From contig VWND01000008.1 in NCBI GenBank assembly GCA_009599575.1, positions 1-64,000 of the forward strand: 64,000 nt of DNA, given 5' to 3'. Positions 34,303-47,615 of this stretch are shown piece after piece (within the stretch, counting starts at the first letter, position 1; each line of letters begins with the position of its first letter). The stretch is from Blumeriella jaapii. Lineage: Eukaryota > Ascomycota > Leotiomycetes > Helotiales > Drepanopezizaceae. A model generated the notes under the pieces. It was not told the origin of the DNA and did not search any database. It saw only the letters and a list, made by a program, of their open reading frames with translations. The translations under genes were made by a program, and so were the position numbers.

Positions 34303-36144
34303 TCGAAATGCTTTTAAAGTAATAAAAAAGATAAAAAGCGAATTGTATAACGTATATTTTATTTTGGAAACAAACGCAAAAGTTTTTATCGATTAATTAA
34401 ATAAAAAAGCCAGCGATTTATTAAAAGCGCTCGTTATTAATTGAATAGCTTAAATAAGATTTATAGATTTCGAAATTAAGCATATTAAAAAAACGATTAA
34501 TACAGCTGCGAACGGCTTTTCCAAACGAAAACGCTTTTATCCGTTTGATTTCGCTAAACAAAAGAAATAAAATATCGACGAATAAATCGTTAACGAAATC
34601 GGCTGCTTCGCTATTTGCGTTTTAGATTTTATAAAGCCGAAACTATTCGCGTTGCTATTTCGATTAGCACCGCGAATAAAAAACATTAATTTTCGGGCCG
34701 AAAAAGCATTCGCGTTATTATTTCGGTTGGCATCGCGAATAGATTTGACCGAAAACGATCGGGATAAGCCGATTAATAACGAAAATAAACTTTTGATCGA
34801 TAATTACGAAACCGAAGACTTTTATTTAATTGTATATTATTTAATTATTTTGTTAAAATTATTTAACGTATTAAATTATTAGTTTAAAATATTTAAAAAC
34901 CAGGCTTTCGATAATATTTTAGCCGATAAAAAGCTGTATAAAATAAAAAACAATATATATTAAAAACGCTTAATAATAAATAACAAAGCCGATAAGTTTT
35001 AAATTATAAAAAAAACCTACGAAAAAGTGTTTTATAAAAAAGCTGAAACCATTTATTACCGAATCAAAAACGATTTTTAATAAAAAGAATGCTTCGAAAA
35101 TTGCAAAACTTTCGTTAAAAGCTGCATTTTTTGTTAAAAACGAAAGCTTGGCCGAAAAAAAAATCTATTATATCCGATATAGTTTTTTGGAATTTAAAAG
35201 AAAATCAATTTCGACGTTATACGCGTACCGATTACCGACCGCGGATATATATATTTTGTATTCGCTATCGACGATTTGTTTAAATAATTTAAAAAGCGAT
35301 TTTTTCGAAACGCTATTTTCGAAGCTATAGCGATTTTTTTTAAAAAAGACGTTGTATATCGATACGGTTTATTTAGCAAATTAAACGTCGATAATAAATC
35401 CGAAAATAAAAGCGTTATCGAAACTTTTATAAAAAAAATACGGCATTTAGCGTATTTAAATTTTAGCTTATAATTCGAAAAGCAACGGATTTGTTAAACG
35501 AGATTACAGAAATATTTTCGACGGCCTTTTAAAAACTATACGAAAAACCTATAAGCGTCGGTCGCGGAAATTTTCGGAAATGCTTTTTGTTATACGCATA
35601 TGCATATACGCCTTTATTGAAATAATTTTATTTTTTATTTAATACGGCAGAAACGTTCGACTGTTTTTAAAAACAAAATGGCCTGTATAAAGATTTTATA
35701 ACGTGGTTAAAATAAAAACGAAAGCAGATTTAATAGCAATAAGGTTTAAATAGTTAGATTACCGCGATATGAATATGAAAAAAATAATTTTAAGGAAAAA
35801 GAAATATAAGAAGGCAATTAAAAAAGTTTGAGATAAAATTAAAATTTAAAAAAAAACGCTAATTAAAAAAAAATTTGGTTTTAGTTTACGACGTTCAGCG
35901 CGCTATTAATAAATCGGCCGATATTAAACTTGACTATAAAAAGCTCGGATCTTACGAAATATACGAAGCCGAGTTGGATAAAAGCTATTACAAATTTACG
36001 GAATTCGATAACATAAAACTGAAAGAAACGTTCGTCGCCAACCGGTTGAAACGATTTTATAAAAGAAATCAGCAAGTTTATTTTTTAGATTTTGATTTAA
36101 ATACCAACTCCGATTTCAGCGATTTCGACGACGATTTCGATTAA
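34303..36144 (+). pseudogene. Gypsy-3 copy 1: RNase H end and integrase
   Basis: After TRE-C the RNase H C-terminus reads ISKLSILKK..TAANGFSKRK-like near 34460-34540. The integrase zinc finger is near 35000-35130 (AETIYYRIKNDF, ENCKTFVKSCIFCKKR), then the core region (35180-35700). The C-terminal segment 35875-36144 is an intact 89-codon piece: VYDVQRAIN, KLGSYEIYEAELDKSYYKF, LKETFVANRLKRFY, matching the integrase end of fungal gypsy elements. Stop at 36142-36144. The core is too mutated to place all three catalytic acids. Confidence 0.8.
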
Positions 36145-36779
36145 AGCGATTATATTTTTAAAAAAAAACTTTTTAGAAAAGTTTGGAAACAACCGAATAA
36201 TAATCCCGCTGCTGAAAAAACGATTTAAGTCGTGATTTCACCTATGATCGAAAAAGAGAAAAATACATACAAAATTGTTTACTAACTGTTTTATTATTTT
36301 TGTTGTTTATTATTTTCTTTTTTATTATATATTATTTTATTATTTTTGTTTTGCTTTATTTGTATACAATTTAGTTATTTTGTTTTATATATATTATTTA
36401 TTTTTAAAACCTTTTTTATGTTATTTAAAACATTTATTATATTTTCTTTTGTTTAATTGTATTTTTGTTTATTAAAACAAAAGCTTTATATATATTTAAG
36501 CCGCAAATCTGATATATTTATATCGCTCGCTTATTTTACGAAAACTGTTTTTTATGCATTTTATTATTTGCTACTTTTTGCATTATTTATTTTTTTCGTT
36601 GTTTTGAACGGATGCTTATTTAAACAGCTATAATTTATTAAAAAAAAAATATGCGAATTTCCGTGACTTTAAAATACAAATACTTTATAATTCTCGTATT
36701 TTTTTTCAATTATTTTTTAATAACTATAATATATTTTTTTGATTAATAAACCTATCGATATTATATCGTTTTTTAAGTA
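36145..36779. other. AT-rich stretch, no gene seen
   Basis: Very T-rich DNA after the Gypsy-3 integrase, with a purine run GAAAAAGAGAAAAA near 36248. A Phe/Leu/Tyr-rich 66-codon open frame (36275-36475) is best explained by T-richness. The 3' LTR of Gypsy-3 should be here but cannot be recognised against the block at 20989. Confidence 0.5.
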
Positions 36780-39700
36780 AGGCGTTGTTAAATCTGGCAA
36801 ATTTATTTTTAATTTATTTTAAAAAGGAACTATTATACGCAATTTTTCCGAATTTAAACAAGTATATAATACCGTTATTTTAAATTAATAAATTGCTTTC
36901 GTAAAAATATTTATAAAACAATTCGATATAATAATTAAAAACGTTAACGAATTTTTATTCGATTACGAAAACTTCGTTAAAATTAAATTCGTTCGTAAAA
37001 GCTTTGATTACGACAAATTCTTGTTAAATTACGATAACGTTTAAAAGCTTTCGCCGAAGCAAAAAAAGTTCGAAATAATAAAAAAAAGTAACAGATCGGA
37101 TTTTGCGCTTTTTACTAAATTAACAAAAAAAGAATATTTAAAAATACGTTTTTAGCAAAATCACCGGTGTTATTTCGTTTCGGCATTTCGTTTGTTTTTC
37201 GAAATTATTATTTTTACGAAAAAAGAAATTTGGATATTAAACGCTTATATTTTTAAAGCGTAAGCTTTGAAAGCTAATAACCCAAAAGCCCGCAGGTTTA
37301 TAGACTTTTTTACAGCTGTTTGCAAACTGGTCGACGACGTTATATAATCGTTAAAAAAAGTATTAATCGACTGCGAAACTTTAAATTTGATTTTTTTTTC
37401 AAAGCAAAAAACTAAGCGTCGCTAAATGCGGCATTTTTATACCAAAAGAAAAAAACGACGCTATTCCGATATTTCGAATCTACGACGACGAAAAAAATAA
37501 AAAAGCTAATATTATTTTCGTTTAATTCGAAAAAATATACGCGGTGGTAATTAATATTTTTAAAGCAATTAAAACAATTCGGCGATTTTTATTTTTAATT
37601 ATCGAAAACGAATTTAAAAACGAAATTAAAAGCGTAATAACAGATAATCGATTATTCGAATACAAAAAACTTATTATATTTATAAAAACGATTTCGAAAA
37701 AAATAAAACCGGAAAACGTAGAAAAGCGCGCCGATATTTCCGAAACTTTTTTTGTTCGGAGGAAAAAATTATTCGCGTTATTAGCAAAAAAGGCATCGCG
37801 AACAAAAACAGCCGAAAATCGACGCCGAGCTATAGCTTTTAAGCTAATTAACAGAAAACGCGACGATTTTACAAAATCAGATTTAAAAAACTTCGGCATT
37901 TCGAAAGAAAAGGATTTAAACGATTTTGATTTTGATTTTTCGAAATTAAATACGCAAACGTTAAAAACGCTTGCTGCGTTTAAAAAAGTCGTGTCATTTT
38001 CGTTAATATTTTAAATTTTAATAAAAGCATTTAAGATTTCGATTATTGCACGATTCGATCGAAAAGGCTTGGAAAAAATTATCGAAATTTTTACGAAAAA
38101 AATTATAGAAAAAATATAAAATCAGATTATTTTATTTAAAACTTTCGCTTTCGACGACGTTACGATTTAAAAGTTTTATTTCGATATTTTTACGTAAAAA
38201 TCAAATGAATCCGTTAGCTTTTTCTTTTTTGCTTCGAACGAAAATTAAATTAAATCTTTTTCGGAAAATTACAAATATAATACGCCAAAGCAAATAAAAA
38301 AGACTGTTAAAAACGGTGACCCGTTTTTACTCGAGTTTTTTTTCGTTAAGAAACTTCGATTTTTCAATTTCGTTTTTACGAATAATATTAACGTTAAAAA
38401 AAAACGGTAAGTTTTGCTATTTTTATATGCGCTATTACGCGGCGTATTACGATTTAATTACAAAAAAAATCGATATTATCGGCTTCGCTAATCGATTCGC
38501 TGCTATCAGAAACTCGGATTACGACGTATTCGAAATTGATTTTAATAATTAATTTATATTGCGAGAATTATTAAAACGCGAGCTAAAGTTTATTTAAGCT
38601 ACGCAAATTTTAAAACAGATTTTAAAGTTTTTAGCGCGATTATAAAGCTCGATTAAAATAAAAAAAAATAAAAACAACGAGTATTTTTAAAAGCCGACTT
38701 TTCTGGCTTTTCGACCGAAAGTGTGCTTTAAAATCTATTTGAATTGAATTGCGAATTCGTTAATTACGTAGGGTTTTACAACGGAAAAAACAAATTATTG
38801 CTGCATTTTATAAAAAAAAAAATTATATATAAATATTAATTTCGATTGATTAAAATCTAGAAAGCGCTTACAGCTTTTTTCGTTAATATATTTTATAATC
38901 TTATTTAATAAGCTTTCAAAATGTATTCCGGCTTTTACCTCGCTGTTTTAATTATTCGGAACATCGGAAACTGCTGCTTCGTAGCATATCCTAACGTTCC
39001 GATCGTTTTAGGTCTCGTTGGTTCCGACTGTATTATAATTATAAAATTCGATATCGCCGATTTTCAGAAAAAAGAAAAAATCGAAAATTTTACCGACGCT
39101 ATTTTCGATTATTACGTTTTGCTTATATTCGTATATAATTCGAAAATAATCGAAGCTTATTTGCAATTATATTATGACGCCAAGCTAATTAAAATTATTT
39201 AAAAAGCTTAGTTTTTTCGTATTTCAGCGCGTTTAAAACAATAGTTTTAATTATTTTATCGGATTACGAAACCGAAGGCTACGAAATAAAAATTGCAATA
39301 ATTTTTGTTAGCTTTTCGATTAAGCAAAAAATGTTCGTTAAATTCAAAATCCAAAAAACCGACGGCGCGATATTAATTTGTTCGAATAATTATACGACGC
39401 AAAAATATAAAAATTATTTCGAAAACGACGTTTCGATAAATAACTTAACGCTATTTGTATTACGACGAAAGCAATTATAATATTTTCGATAATTTCGATT
39501 GCAAACGATTATTTCCGAATTATTTCGTGAAATAGTTTTTTTTATAAGCCTCGAAGCTTTTTCGAAAGCATTCGTCGGTAAACAATCGTAATCCGATTTA
39601 TTAGTTTTACGCGAAGCAAAAGCGTTAATCGGTTTTAATTACGACGAATTAATCGATTATTTTTACGATTTTAATACAAAACTTTTCGACGCTTTTTATA

Positions 39701-40101
39701 AAGCGTAGAACCACGTTCAAAAGCTGAAATTTATTATTTACGAAGAAAAGTCGTAAAAAGCTTTCGTCGCCGCGACGTTTAATAATATTATCGACGAAAA
39801 AGCTATTAAAACGTTCGTAAATTAAAACGATACTTCGACTGACGCTTTATCGAGCCATTTTTTAAAAAAGCAAAATAAATAAAATAATTTATACGATAAG
39901 CGAAACGCTACTTTTTTACAAAAGCTAATAACAAAAAGGCCAAAAACGAATTAGAAAATTAAAGGAGTTTAAGATTAAAAAATTCGGATTTTAATTGATT
40001 GATTTTTTAAATTATATAGGATAAATTAAATTGCATTTATTAGAATTAAGTTTTTTTTTAATCGTAATCAAAAACGATTACGTATATTATTTGGAACAAA
40101 A
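36780..40101 (+). pseudogene. Block X, plus-strand copy: long coding sequence of unknown function, degenerate
   Basis: A long plus-strand frame broken by RIP-type stops. From about 36990 it reads DFALFTKLTKKEYLKIRF, FVSAFRLFFE, KARRFIDFFTAVCKLVDDV, then through 37544-38014 (acidic and Lys-rich, RRAIAFKLINRKRDDF, DLNDFDFDFSKLN) to DPFLLEFFFVKKLRFF near 38320. Next come an intact stretch 38921-39202 (NIGNCCFVAYPNVPIVLGL, IIIIKFDIADFQKKEKI) and SDYETEGYEIK near 39260. The end near 39970 is Lys-rich. Estimated original length is around 1000 codons. No domain recognised. It is followed directly by a 267-bp block. A gag/pol-like or DNA transposon protein are both possible. Confidence 0.55.
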
Positions 40102-40368
40102 TATAAAACGGTGGTATTTTGTATTAATAGGATTTGGTAGTTTTAGCTATAATCGAGGCATAGACCCTTCCGAAACCTTTTGCTATTAACTATTTTTAAT
40201 AAGTATAAAAGCAAGGCATCCTTTTAGATAGTACCATAAGCACGCAATCCAATTCATACTTTTACTTATTTTTCTTTTCCTTTTTTCAGCCTTTTCTAGA
40301 GATTCCCTAGACTATCTTACCCACCGACATATGGCCGTATTAGTCTGGTTTTCCTATTTACTTTTATA
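40102..40368 (+). repeat. 267-bp LTR-like block, copy c
   Basis: Starts TATAAAACGG and ends TTACTTTTATA (mutated TG...CA). TATA box GTATAAAAGC at about 40197. Left neighbour is block X (+), right neighbour is the integrase core of Gypsy-3 at a point about 20 nt downstream of where copy a touches Gypsy-3. No flanking duplication. Confidence 0.7.
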
Positions 40369-41373
40369 TTATATCCGACGTAGTTTTTTAAAATCTAAAA
40401 GAAAATTAATTTCGACGTTATACGCATATCGATCACCGACCGCGGGTATATATATTTCGTATTCGCTATCGACGATTTATTTGAATAGCTTAAAAAGCGA
40501 CTTTTCCGAAACGCTATTTTCGAAATTATAACGACTTTTTTTTAAAAACGTTATATATCGATACGGTTTATTTAACAGATTAAACGTCGATAATAAATCC
40601 GAAAACAAAAGCGTTATCGAAAGCTTTACAAAAAAATACGATATCCAACGTATTTAAATCTTAGCTTATAATTCGAAAAGCAACGGATTCGTTAAACGAA
40701 ACTATAAAAATATTTTCGACGGCCTTTCAAAAGCCATTCGAAAAAGCTATAAGCGTTGATCGCGGAAATTCTCGAAAATGCTTTTTGCTATGCGTATATA
40801 TATATACGCTCCTACTAAAATAATTCTATTTTTTATTTAGTACGGCAGAAACGTTCGATTATTTTTAAAAACAAAAAAGCTTATATAAAAACTTTATAAC
40901 GTAATTAAAATAAAAACGAAAGCAAAGCTATTAACAATAAAACTTAAGCAATTAAATTACCGCGATATAAATAAAAAAAAGATAATTTTAAAAAAGAAAA
41001 AATATAAAAAAACAGCTAAAAAAATCTGGAATAAAACCAAGATTTTTAAAAAAACGCTAATTGAAAAAAAAATTTAATTTTAATTTACGATATTCAGCGC
41101 GCTATCAACAAATCGGCCGATATTAAGCTTAACTATAAATAGCTCGAATTTTACGAAATATACGAAGCCGAATTGAATAAAAGCTATTATAAATTTATAA
41201 AACTCGATAAAACAAAACTAAAAAAAACGTTCGCCGTTAACCGATTAAAACGATTTTATAAAAAAAACTAACAAATTTATCCTTTGGATTTTAATTTAAA
41301 CACCGACTTCGATTTCAGCGACTTCGACGACGATTCCGATCAAAACGATTATATCTTTTAAAAAAAAAACCTT
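40369..41373 (+). pseudogene. Gypsy-3 copy 3 fragment: integrase core to C-terminus
   Basis: Homologous to about 35172-36180. The integrase C-terminal segment (41080-41360) repeats YDIQRAINKSADIKL-like, LYEIYEAELNKSYYKF and ANRLKRFYKKN motifs with more stops than copy 1. It ends abruptly at the first base of a Gypsy-2 LTR (41374). Confidence 0.8.
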
Positions 41374-41787
41374 TGTAAGAATTGAAAGGCAGGAAAACAC
41401 TAGTTCAGATAATAAAGCTCAGATAAGATTGGGTTGATAGTCAGACTGATCTCTACCTTTTACATTTCTAATAAAAGGTGCGTATAAGTACAAAAAAAAG
41501 AATGAAGCCTTCGAGAAAAGTATTTCCCAGGAAACCAGGCGAATCTTATTTAATATGCTTTTTCAGCCTTCATCCCGACCTTTTCTTAATCTTTTTTAAT
41601 ATAATTTTAATAATTAATTTTTTAGCAATCACTTTTATAAAATGTTTTATTTAAATATTATTTTCAGCTTTTATAATATTATCCGGCCTTTACGGCCTAT
41701 CCGCAGAAAATATTATTCGAAAATTGATAAAAAGTAAAAGGTTTTGGCGGATCATTTGATTTATATACGTAATATTAATTTCTGATA
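41374..41787 (-). repeat. 3' LTR of Gypsy-2 copy 3
   Basis: A 414-bp LTR; plus-strand reading TGTAAGAATTGAAAGGC...TTTCTGATA. On the coding strand a purine-rich tract AGAAAAAAGGG (41790-41802 region) precedes it, the expected polypurine primer site. Confidence 0.9.
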
Positions 41788-42052
41788 TTACCCTTTTTTC
41801 TAGGCCTTTAATTCCCAAAAACGATTGATTTTTTTATACGTATGTTTTCGTATACTTTATAATATGCGTTACGCTTTCGAAATAACGTGCGGTTTTTTTC
41901 GTTTTTAATCGTAAATTATAACTGTTTTCTTTCGCTTTCGGTCGTGAATTATAACTGTTTTGCTATTTTGTTTTTTTTTGTTTTCGATAGCGCTCGCATT
42001 TTCGTTTGAAAAAGCTTTTTTCCTTAAAATAGCCGTAATTTTCTTGCTTAAC

Positions 42053-42085
<33 letters not shown>

Positions 42086-42266
42086 TTTTTTTAATTAATT
42101 ATTTCTCGCCGCGTTCGCCGCGAACTTTTAAAATGCTTTTAATTTTTATTTGCTTTCGATACGCACGCTTGATTTTACGCGAAAGTATCACAACGGCTTT
42201 TTTGCTTTTTTGCGTTTTCGAGCTTTTTAATATAAAATGCAACCGCTGCAAAACTTCGCATACTTA

Positions 42267-42831
42267 ATGCTTTTCTATAAATCCCCTAAACTTTTATTTA
42301 AATTCGCTTTTAATTAGCTATAGGTTTCTGTCGCACGCGCCGTCGAAGCGCAAACCTTTTTTTCGAACTTTAACGATTTTATAAATCGTTTCGATATTAT
42401 TACCGCCGCTGCCGTTTTTTTTTTCTTTTGCTGCCGAAACCAAAGCTTTTGTTAAAACTTTTATCGATTTTATTATCTACGACGTTTATATAAATCGTTT
42501 AAAAAAAAATAACGCTTCAGCTTTTATAATAATCGAAAATCGTGCGAATCACGCCGCGGCTCGAATTGCCGCTGCTGCTGCTGCGCCCGCTTTTACCGGT
42601 TTGACGGCTGCTGCTGTTTTAAAAGCTTTAGCTGCGCCGGCCCTTTTATTTAACGACGTTAATATAAAACGTATTTTCCGACGTTTCGAAAACGTCGCTC
42701 GGATTTATTTTAATTAATTAAATCAAATTCTGAATTTTTACGAAAATATCGTAATTGCAATTTAAAATTCGATTACGGCCATTGTAAAAGCTTTAACTAA
42801 AATAAATCGAATATTTTGCGAATTCGTTTAA
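42267..42831 (+). pseudogene. Antisense Ala-rich ORF of Gypsy-2, copy 3
   Basis: Same frame as 13629-14192 and 57288-57848. ATG at 42267-42269, stop at 42829-42831, 35-nt tail-to-tail overlap with the pol stop (42797). It is one base longer than a multiple of three because the T tract near 42415-42430 gained one base, so the frame shifts there. Conserved parts TFIDFI, NRFKKNNASAFIII, APALLFNDVNIKRIFRRF are clear. Confidence 0.6.
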
Positions 42832-44169
42832 TATTAATTTTTTTTAACCTGCCGCTGCTTTTAAATTTAAAAAAAATAGCGATAAAAATAAAAAAAAATA
42901 ACGATAATAATACAAATAATAAATCGCTTAAGCGGCGGTTCTAAGGTTTTTTAAATATTTTTGTTTTTTTTTCTTTGCTTTTACGACGCGCATTCGTTAC
43001 TGCTCCGTTATTATTATTTATCGTATTTTTTAAGTATTTTTTTACAATTTCTTTTGCGTTCGTAAAATAATTTTCTAGCTTTTACGAATCTTCGCTTAAT
43101 AAATAACTTTTTTATCGCATCAAATAATATCGGCTTTTTTTTATATTTTTGTAAATTTGTATTAATTTGACTTCGTATTCTTCGGATTTTTGAAATTTTA
43201 TTATATTATTTTTCGGCTCGGTATCGTTCCGACCTTGCCAAAGTTCTAATAAAAAAACGTAAAAAGTATCGTAAATACGATATTAAAAAAAAAGCTCGAA
43301 TTAATAAGCTTGGCCGTGCTCGTATATAATTCGCTTAATTTTAAAAAGCCTTAAATATTTATTTAAAAGCTTTCGAAAAAATCGCAGCTGTCGAAAGTTT
43401 TTAATCGATAATAATTTTTTATCGCTTATTTAAAATTTAATTTTTTTATATTTAGCGTCGTAAAATCTTTTATAATTCGCGTTGGCTTTTCTTAGCTTTT
43501 TATTAAATACTTTTTTTTTTATAATATTCTAACTCGTTTTTCCGCTGACGATATTCTTTTTTTTACAACGTCGCTTTCGACGTTGCTACCAAGTTCTGAA
43601 TAAAAGCCGTATAATATGCGAAAAAAAGTAAAACCCGTAAAAGCGTATATCGAATTATTATACGTAAACTCGGCTAAAGCAAGCTTCGTAGCCCAATCGT
43701 TTTATCGATAATCGCAATATATACGAAAGTAAAATTTTAAAACTTAATTTTAACGTTTCGTTTAGCTATCGATTTAAAAATGAAAAGCGATGCTTAATCG
43801 ACGTCGTATTTGTAGGTGGAATATTATTAAAAACCAAAATTTACTAATAAAAACTGACCTTTTGTTTGTAATAATCTTTTTAAAGCAGCTAAAATTTTTA
43901 TAAATATATTATATAAATATTTCAGCTAAATCTAAAACTAAAATCGTTTTTTATATCGATATATATTTCGACAGCTTTATATATTAATTTATTATAACAA
44001 ATATCGAATCGTAAATACGATTTCGGTTTTTATTAAAAAATAAACTCGTAATAAAATCCATAGTTATTTTTTCCTAAAATTTCGTAAAAGTCGAAAAAAG
44101 GGCTAACTCGCTATAAAATCGGTGTTTTCTAAGTTTACCTTTTTAGCACTTTCCATACGTATTAAGGTA

Positions 44170-46580
44170 CTTAGGGGCGCCTATGGATGGAATTACAACC
44201 GATTCAACACCGAATCAAATCCGAGTTAATACTTAGCGTAAAATTAAACTCCGAGTATAATCAGAATTAATACGCGATTAAATAAAAATTAATCTTAAAA
44301 TTATTAAAAATTAATAAATACAATAGATTATGTAATAATTCAAAGCTTCGAGAAAAATACAAATCTTATACGAATTAGTTATTACCTTTTATCAACGCTT
44401 TTATTAACACCACCACCAACAACCACCACCACCACCTCGTCGCCACCACCTCGCCGCCACCACCTCACTGTCGCCAACACCAATACTAACACCACTATCA
44501 ACACCACTATCAACACCATCACTACCAACACCACCACCACCTCGTCGCCACCACCTCGCTGCCACCACCTCGCTGCCACCACTTCGCTGTCGCTGTCATC
44601 ACCTCGCTGCCACCACCTCGCTGCCACCACCTCGTCGCCACCACCACTACCACCACCACCACTACCACCACCACTACCACCATTACCACTATTACTACCT
44701 ATCACCTCGCTGCCACCACCTTGTCGCCACCACCACCATTACTATTACCACCACTACCACCACAAAATACACCACCACCACCACTATTATCACCACTACC
44801 ACCACCACCTCGCTGCCACCACCTCGCTGCCACCACCTCGCTGCCACCACTTCGCTGCCACCCACTTCGCTGCCACCACCTCGCTGCCACCACCTCGCTG
44901 CCACCACCATCATCACCACCACCACCACCACCACCACTACCCACTTAATACGACCACCACTACCAGCACTACCACCACTACCACCATTAAAAACCATTAC
45001 CACCACTACCACCACTACCACCACTACCACCACGACCACCACTACCACCACTACAACCACCACTACACCACTAACCCTCACGACCACCAATTATTACCAC
45101 TACCACCACTATCCCCCACCACTACCACCAACTACCACCACCTACCACCATTACCACCACTACCATCACTACCACCATTATTACCACTACCACCACTATC
45201 TGCCCCACTACCACCATTACCACTACTACCACCACTACCACCACACCACCATTATCACCACTACCACTACTATTATTATTATTATTTCGCTAATACTATT
45301 TTGCTAGAAAAATAACGAAAAGCCGAACAGCCGAACAGCCGAATAGCCGAACAGCCGAATAAGCTGGGTAGTTACAATGGTAGCAGCGAGGTGATAGCAG
45401 CGAGGTGGTGGCAGCGAGGTGGTGGCAGCGAGATAATGATGGTAATAATGATAATAGTGGTGATGGTGGTAGTGGTGGTAGTGGTGGTAATGATAGTAGT
45501 GGTGGTAGTGGTGGTAGTAGTGGTAATGGTGGTAATAGTGGTAGTGATGGTAATAATGGTAGTGATGGTAATAATGGTAGTAATGGTAGTGGTGGGTGGT
45601 GGTGGTGGTGGTGGTGGCAGCGAGGGTGGTGGCAGCGAGGGTGGTGGCAGCGAAGTGGTGGGCAGCGAGGTGGTGGCAGCGAGGTGGTGGCAGCGAGGTG
45701 GTGGTGGTAGTGGTGATAATGGTGATGGTGGTGGTAGTGGTGGTAGTGGTGGTAATAGTAATGGTGGTGGTGGCGACGAGGTGGTGGCAGCGAGGTGGTG
45801 GGTGGTAGTGGTGATAATGGTGGTGATGGTGGTGGTAGTGGTGGTAGTGGTGGTAATAGTAATGGTGGTGGTGGTGGTGGCGACGAGGTGGTGGCAGCGA
45901 GGGTGATAGCAGCGAGGTGGTGGCAGCGAGTGGAGGGCGGGTGGGGAGGGGTGGTGGCAGCGAGGTGGTGGCAGCGAGGTGGTGGCAGCGAGGTGGTGGC
46001 AGCGAGGTGGTCGCAGCGAGGTGATGGCAGCGAAATGATGGCAGCGAAATAGTGTTAGCGAAAATATTATTTAGTGTAGTATTAAATAAACGTGGTTTAA
46101 TATAAGATTTTTAATTTAAATTCGAAAAGTTTGATATATATTAAATATCGAGTTAATTTAGTTGTATAAATTTGTTTCGGTGTTAACACCGAGTATAATC
46201 GGTGTTAACACCGAGTATAATCGGTATTAATACCGATTATATTCGGTACTACCGATTATATTCGGTATTAAATCGTCATATCGATGTAAAAGTAAACCGC
46301 GCCATTTCGGTGTTAACACCGATTAGCAACCGATTATACTCGGTTTTAAAACCGATTATACACCGATTATAATCGGTTATAAAACCGATTATAATCGATT
46401 ATAACCGAAATTAAAACCGGTTATAATCGGTGTATAATCGATTATAATCGGTGTATAATCGGTTTTGAAACCGATTACAATCGGTGTATACCCGGTTTTA
46501 AAACCGATTATAATCGGTGTATACCCCGTTTTGCAACCGGGTATAATCGGTTGTGATCCGACCCTAGATAAGCCGTACGG
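44170..46580 (-). mobile_element. TRE-D, triplet-repeat element, copy D
   Basis: 2411 bp between TA (44168-44169) and TA (46581-46582), minus orientation. Right end 44170-44395, CCA-rich arm 44400-45285, centre 45286-45380, TGG-rich arm 45381-46065, palindrome array about 46178-46580. The empty site is readable in the other Gypsy-2 copies (59175-59190 and minus strand near 12290), where CGTATTAACGTA runs straight into the integrase sequence. Its arms keep the most GC of all copies, so it may be the least mutated. Confidence 0.92.
45935..45951 (+). other. G-quadruplex motif
   Basis: GGGCGGGTGGGGAGGGG: four runs of at least three G with one-base loops, inside the TGG-rich arm of TRE-D. Shorter GGT/GGC runs around it add further potential. 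Confidence 0.8.
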
Positions 46581-47615
46581 TAACGTTTTTTACGTCGCTT
46601 CGTAAACTAGGCCAGAAATACTTTTTTTCGACCAGTTTTAGCGTTCGCCGAAAACTTTAATAACCGGCGGTCGGATCGTCGTAATTAATTTTTAATATTT
46701 CGCTTTTAATAGCGCTTTTATTCGGAATATACGTACGTTTTTTATAACGTAATAATTTATCTTAGCCTATACGCTAATATTTCTCGAATTCGGCTCGATT
46801 ATTTTGCGAAGCCGATTCGTACGTTTTTTATAATACAAAAAAATCAAATCTTTGCAATTCAAAAATAATCTTATAAATCGGTTTTGCTAGCTCGTTATTA
46901 GCCGTTTCGGATTGTAACAACACAACGGCTACGTTTCGTGGTATATATTATTTGCAATTAATAATATTAGTAAAAAACAATCCGGCGAAAAAACCTTTTA
47001 TTTGGCTTTTTTCCGCTTGCTTTTTATTTTTTGATTCCGTTAACAAAAGCTTCGAATACTTATCGGCGCGAAATGGTTTATACTCCGATTTTAAACGTAT
47101 TTTTATTGCGAAAAATATCTTAAAATTTTTTAAATAAGTTAATTTCCGCTTACGATACAACGTAAGCAGCTGCTCGTTATTTTTTTTTAAATCTTTTTTT
47201 AAATCTGGCCGGCGGAAAAAAAACCATTCGCCGGATTAAAAACTTTTATTTTATATTCGATTGCAAAATCGTATTCAGCTAGCTCGTCGGCCCATTTCGC
47301 TAAGCGTCCGTTTAAACGTTTTTTTTTCGTAAAAAAGTATTTTAAATTATAATAATTTATACGTATAATAATAACGTTAAAAGCGCTACGTAAATATTAG
47401 CTTTATTGTTTAAAAACGTAAACTATAGCTATTAGCTTAGCGTCGTAAACTTCGTATTTTTATTTTATAAAAAAAAAGCTTTTTCAAATAATACGCGATA
47501 AAATGCTAACGTGCCTTCGTATTCTTTCCGAATAATTAAAATAATATTCCGCTTATAACGAATTTCGAAGCGTTTGTTTCGATTTGGATTTTCAATCGAA
47601 AATCGAAATAGCGTA

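Noticed and set aside
37522..37899. 125-codon minus-strand frame in block X
   Set aside because: The plus-strand frame over the same bases continues upstream and downstream through the block and also agrees with neighbouring open pieces; the minus frame does not extend. Some uncertainty remains because both are open.
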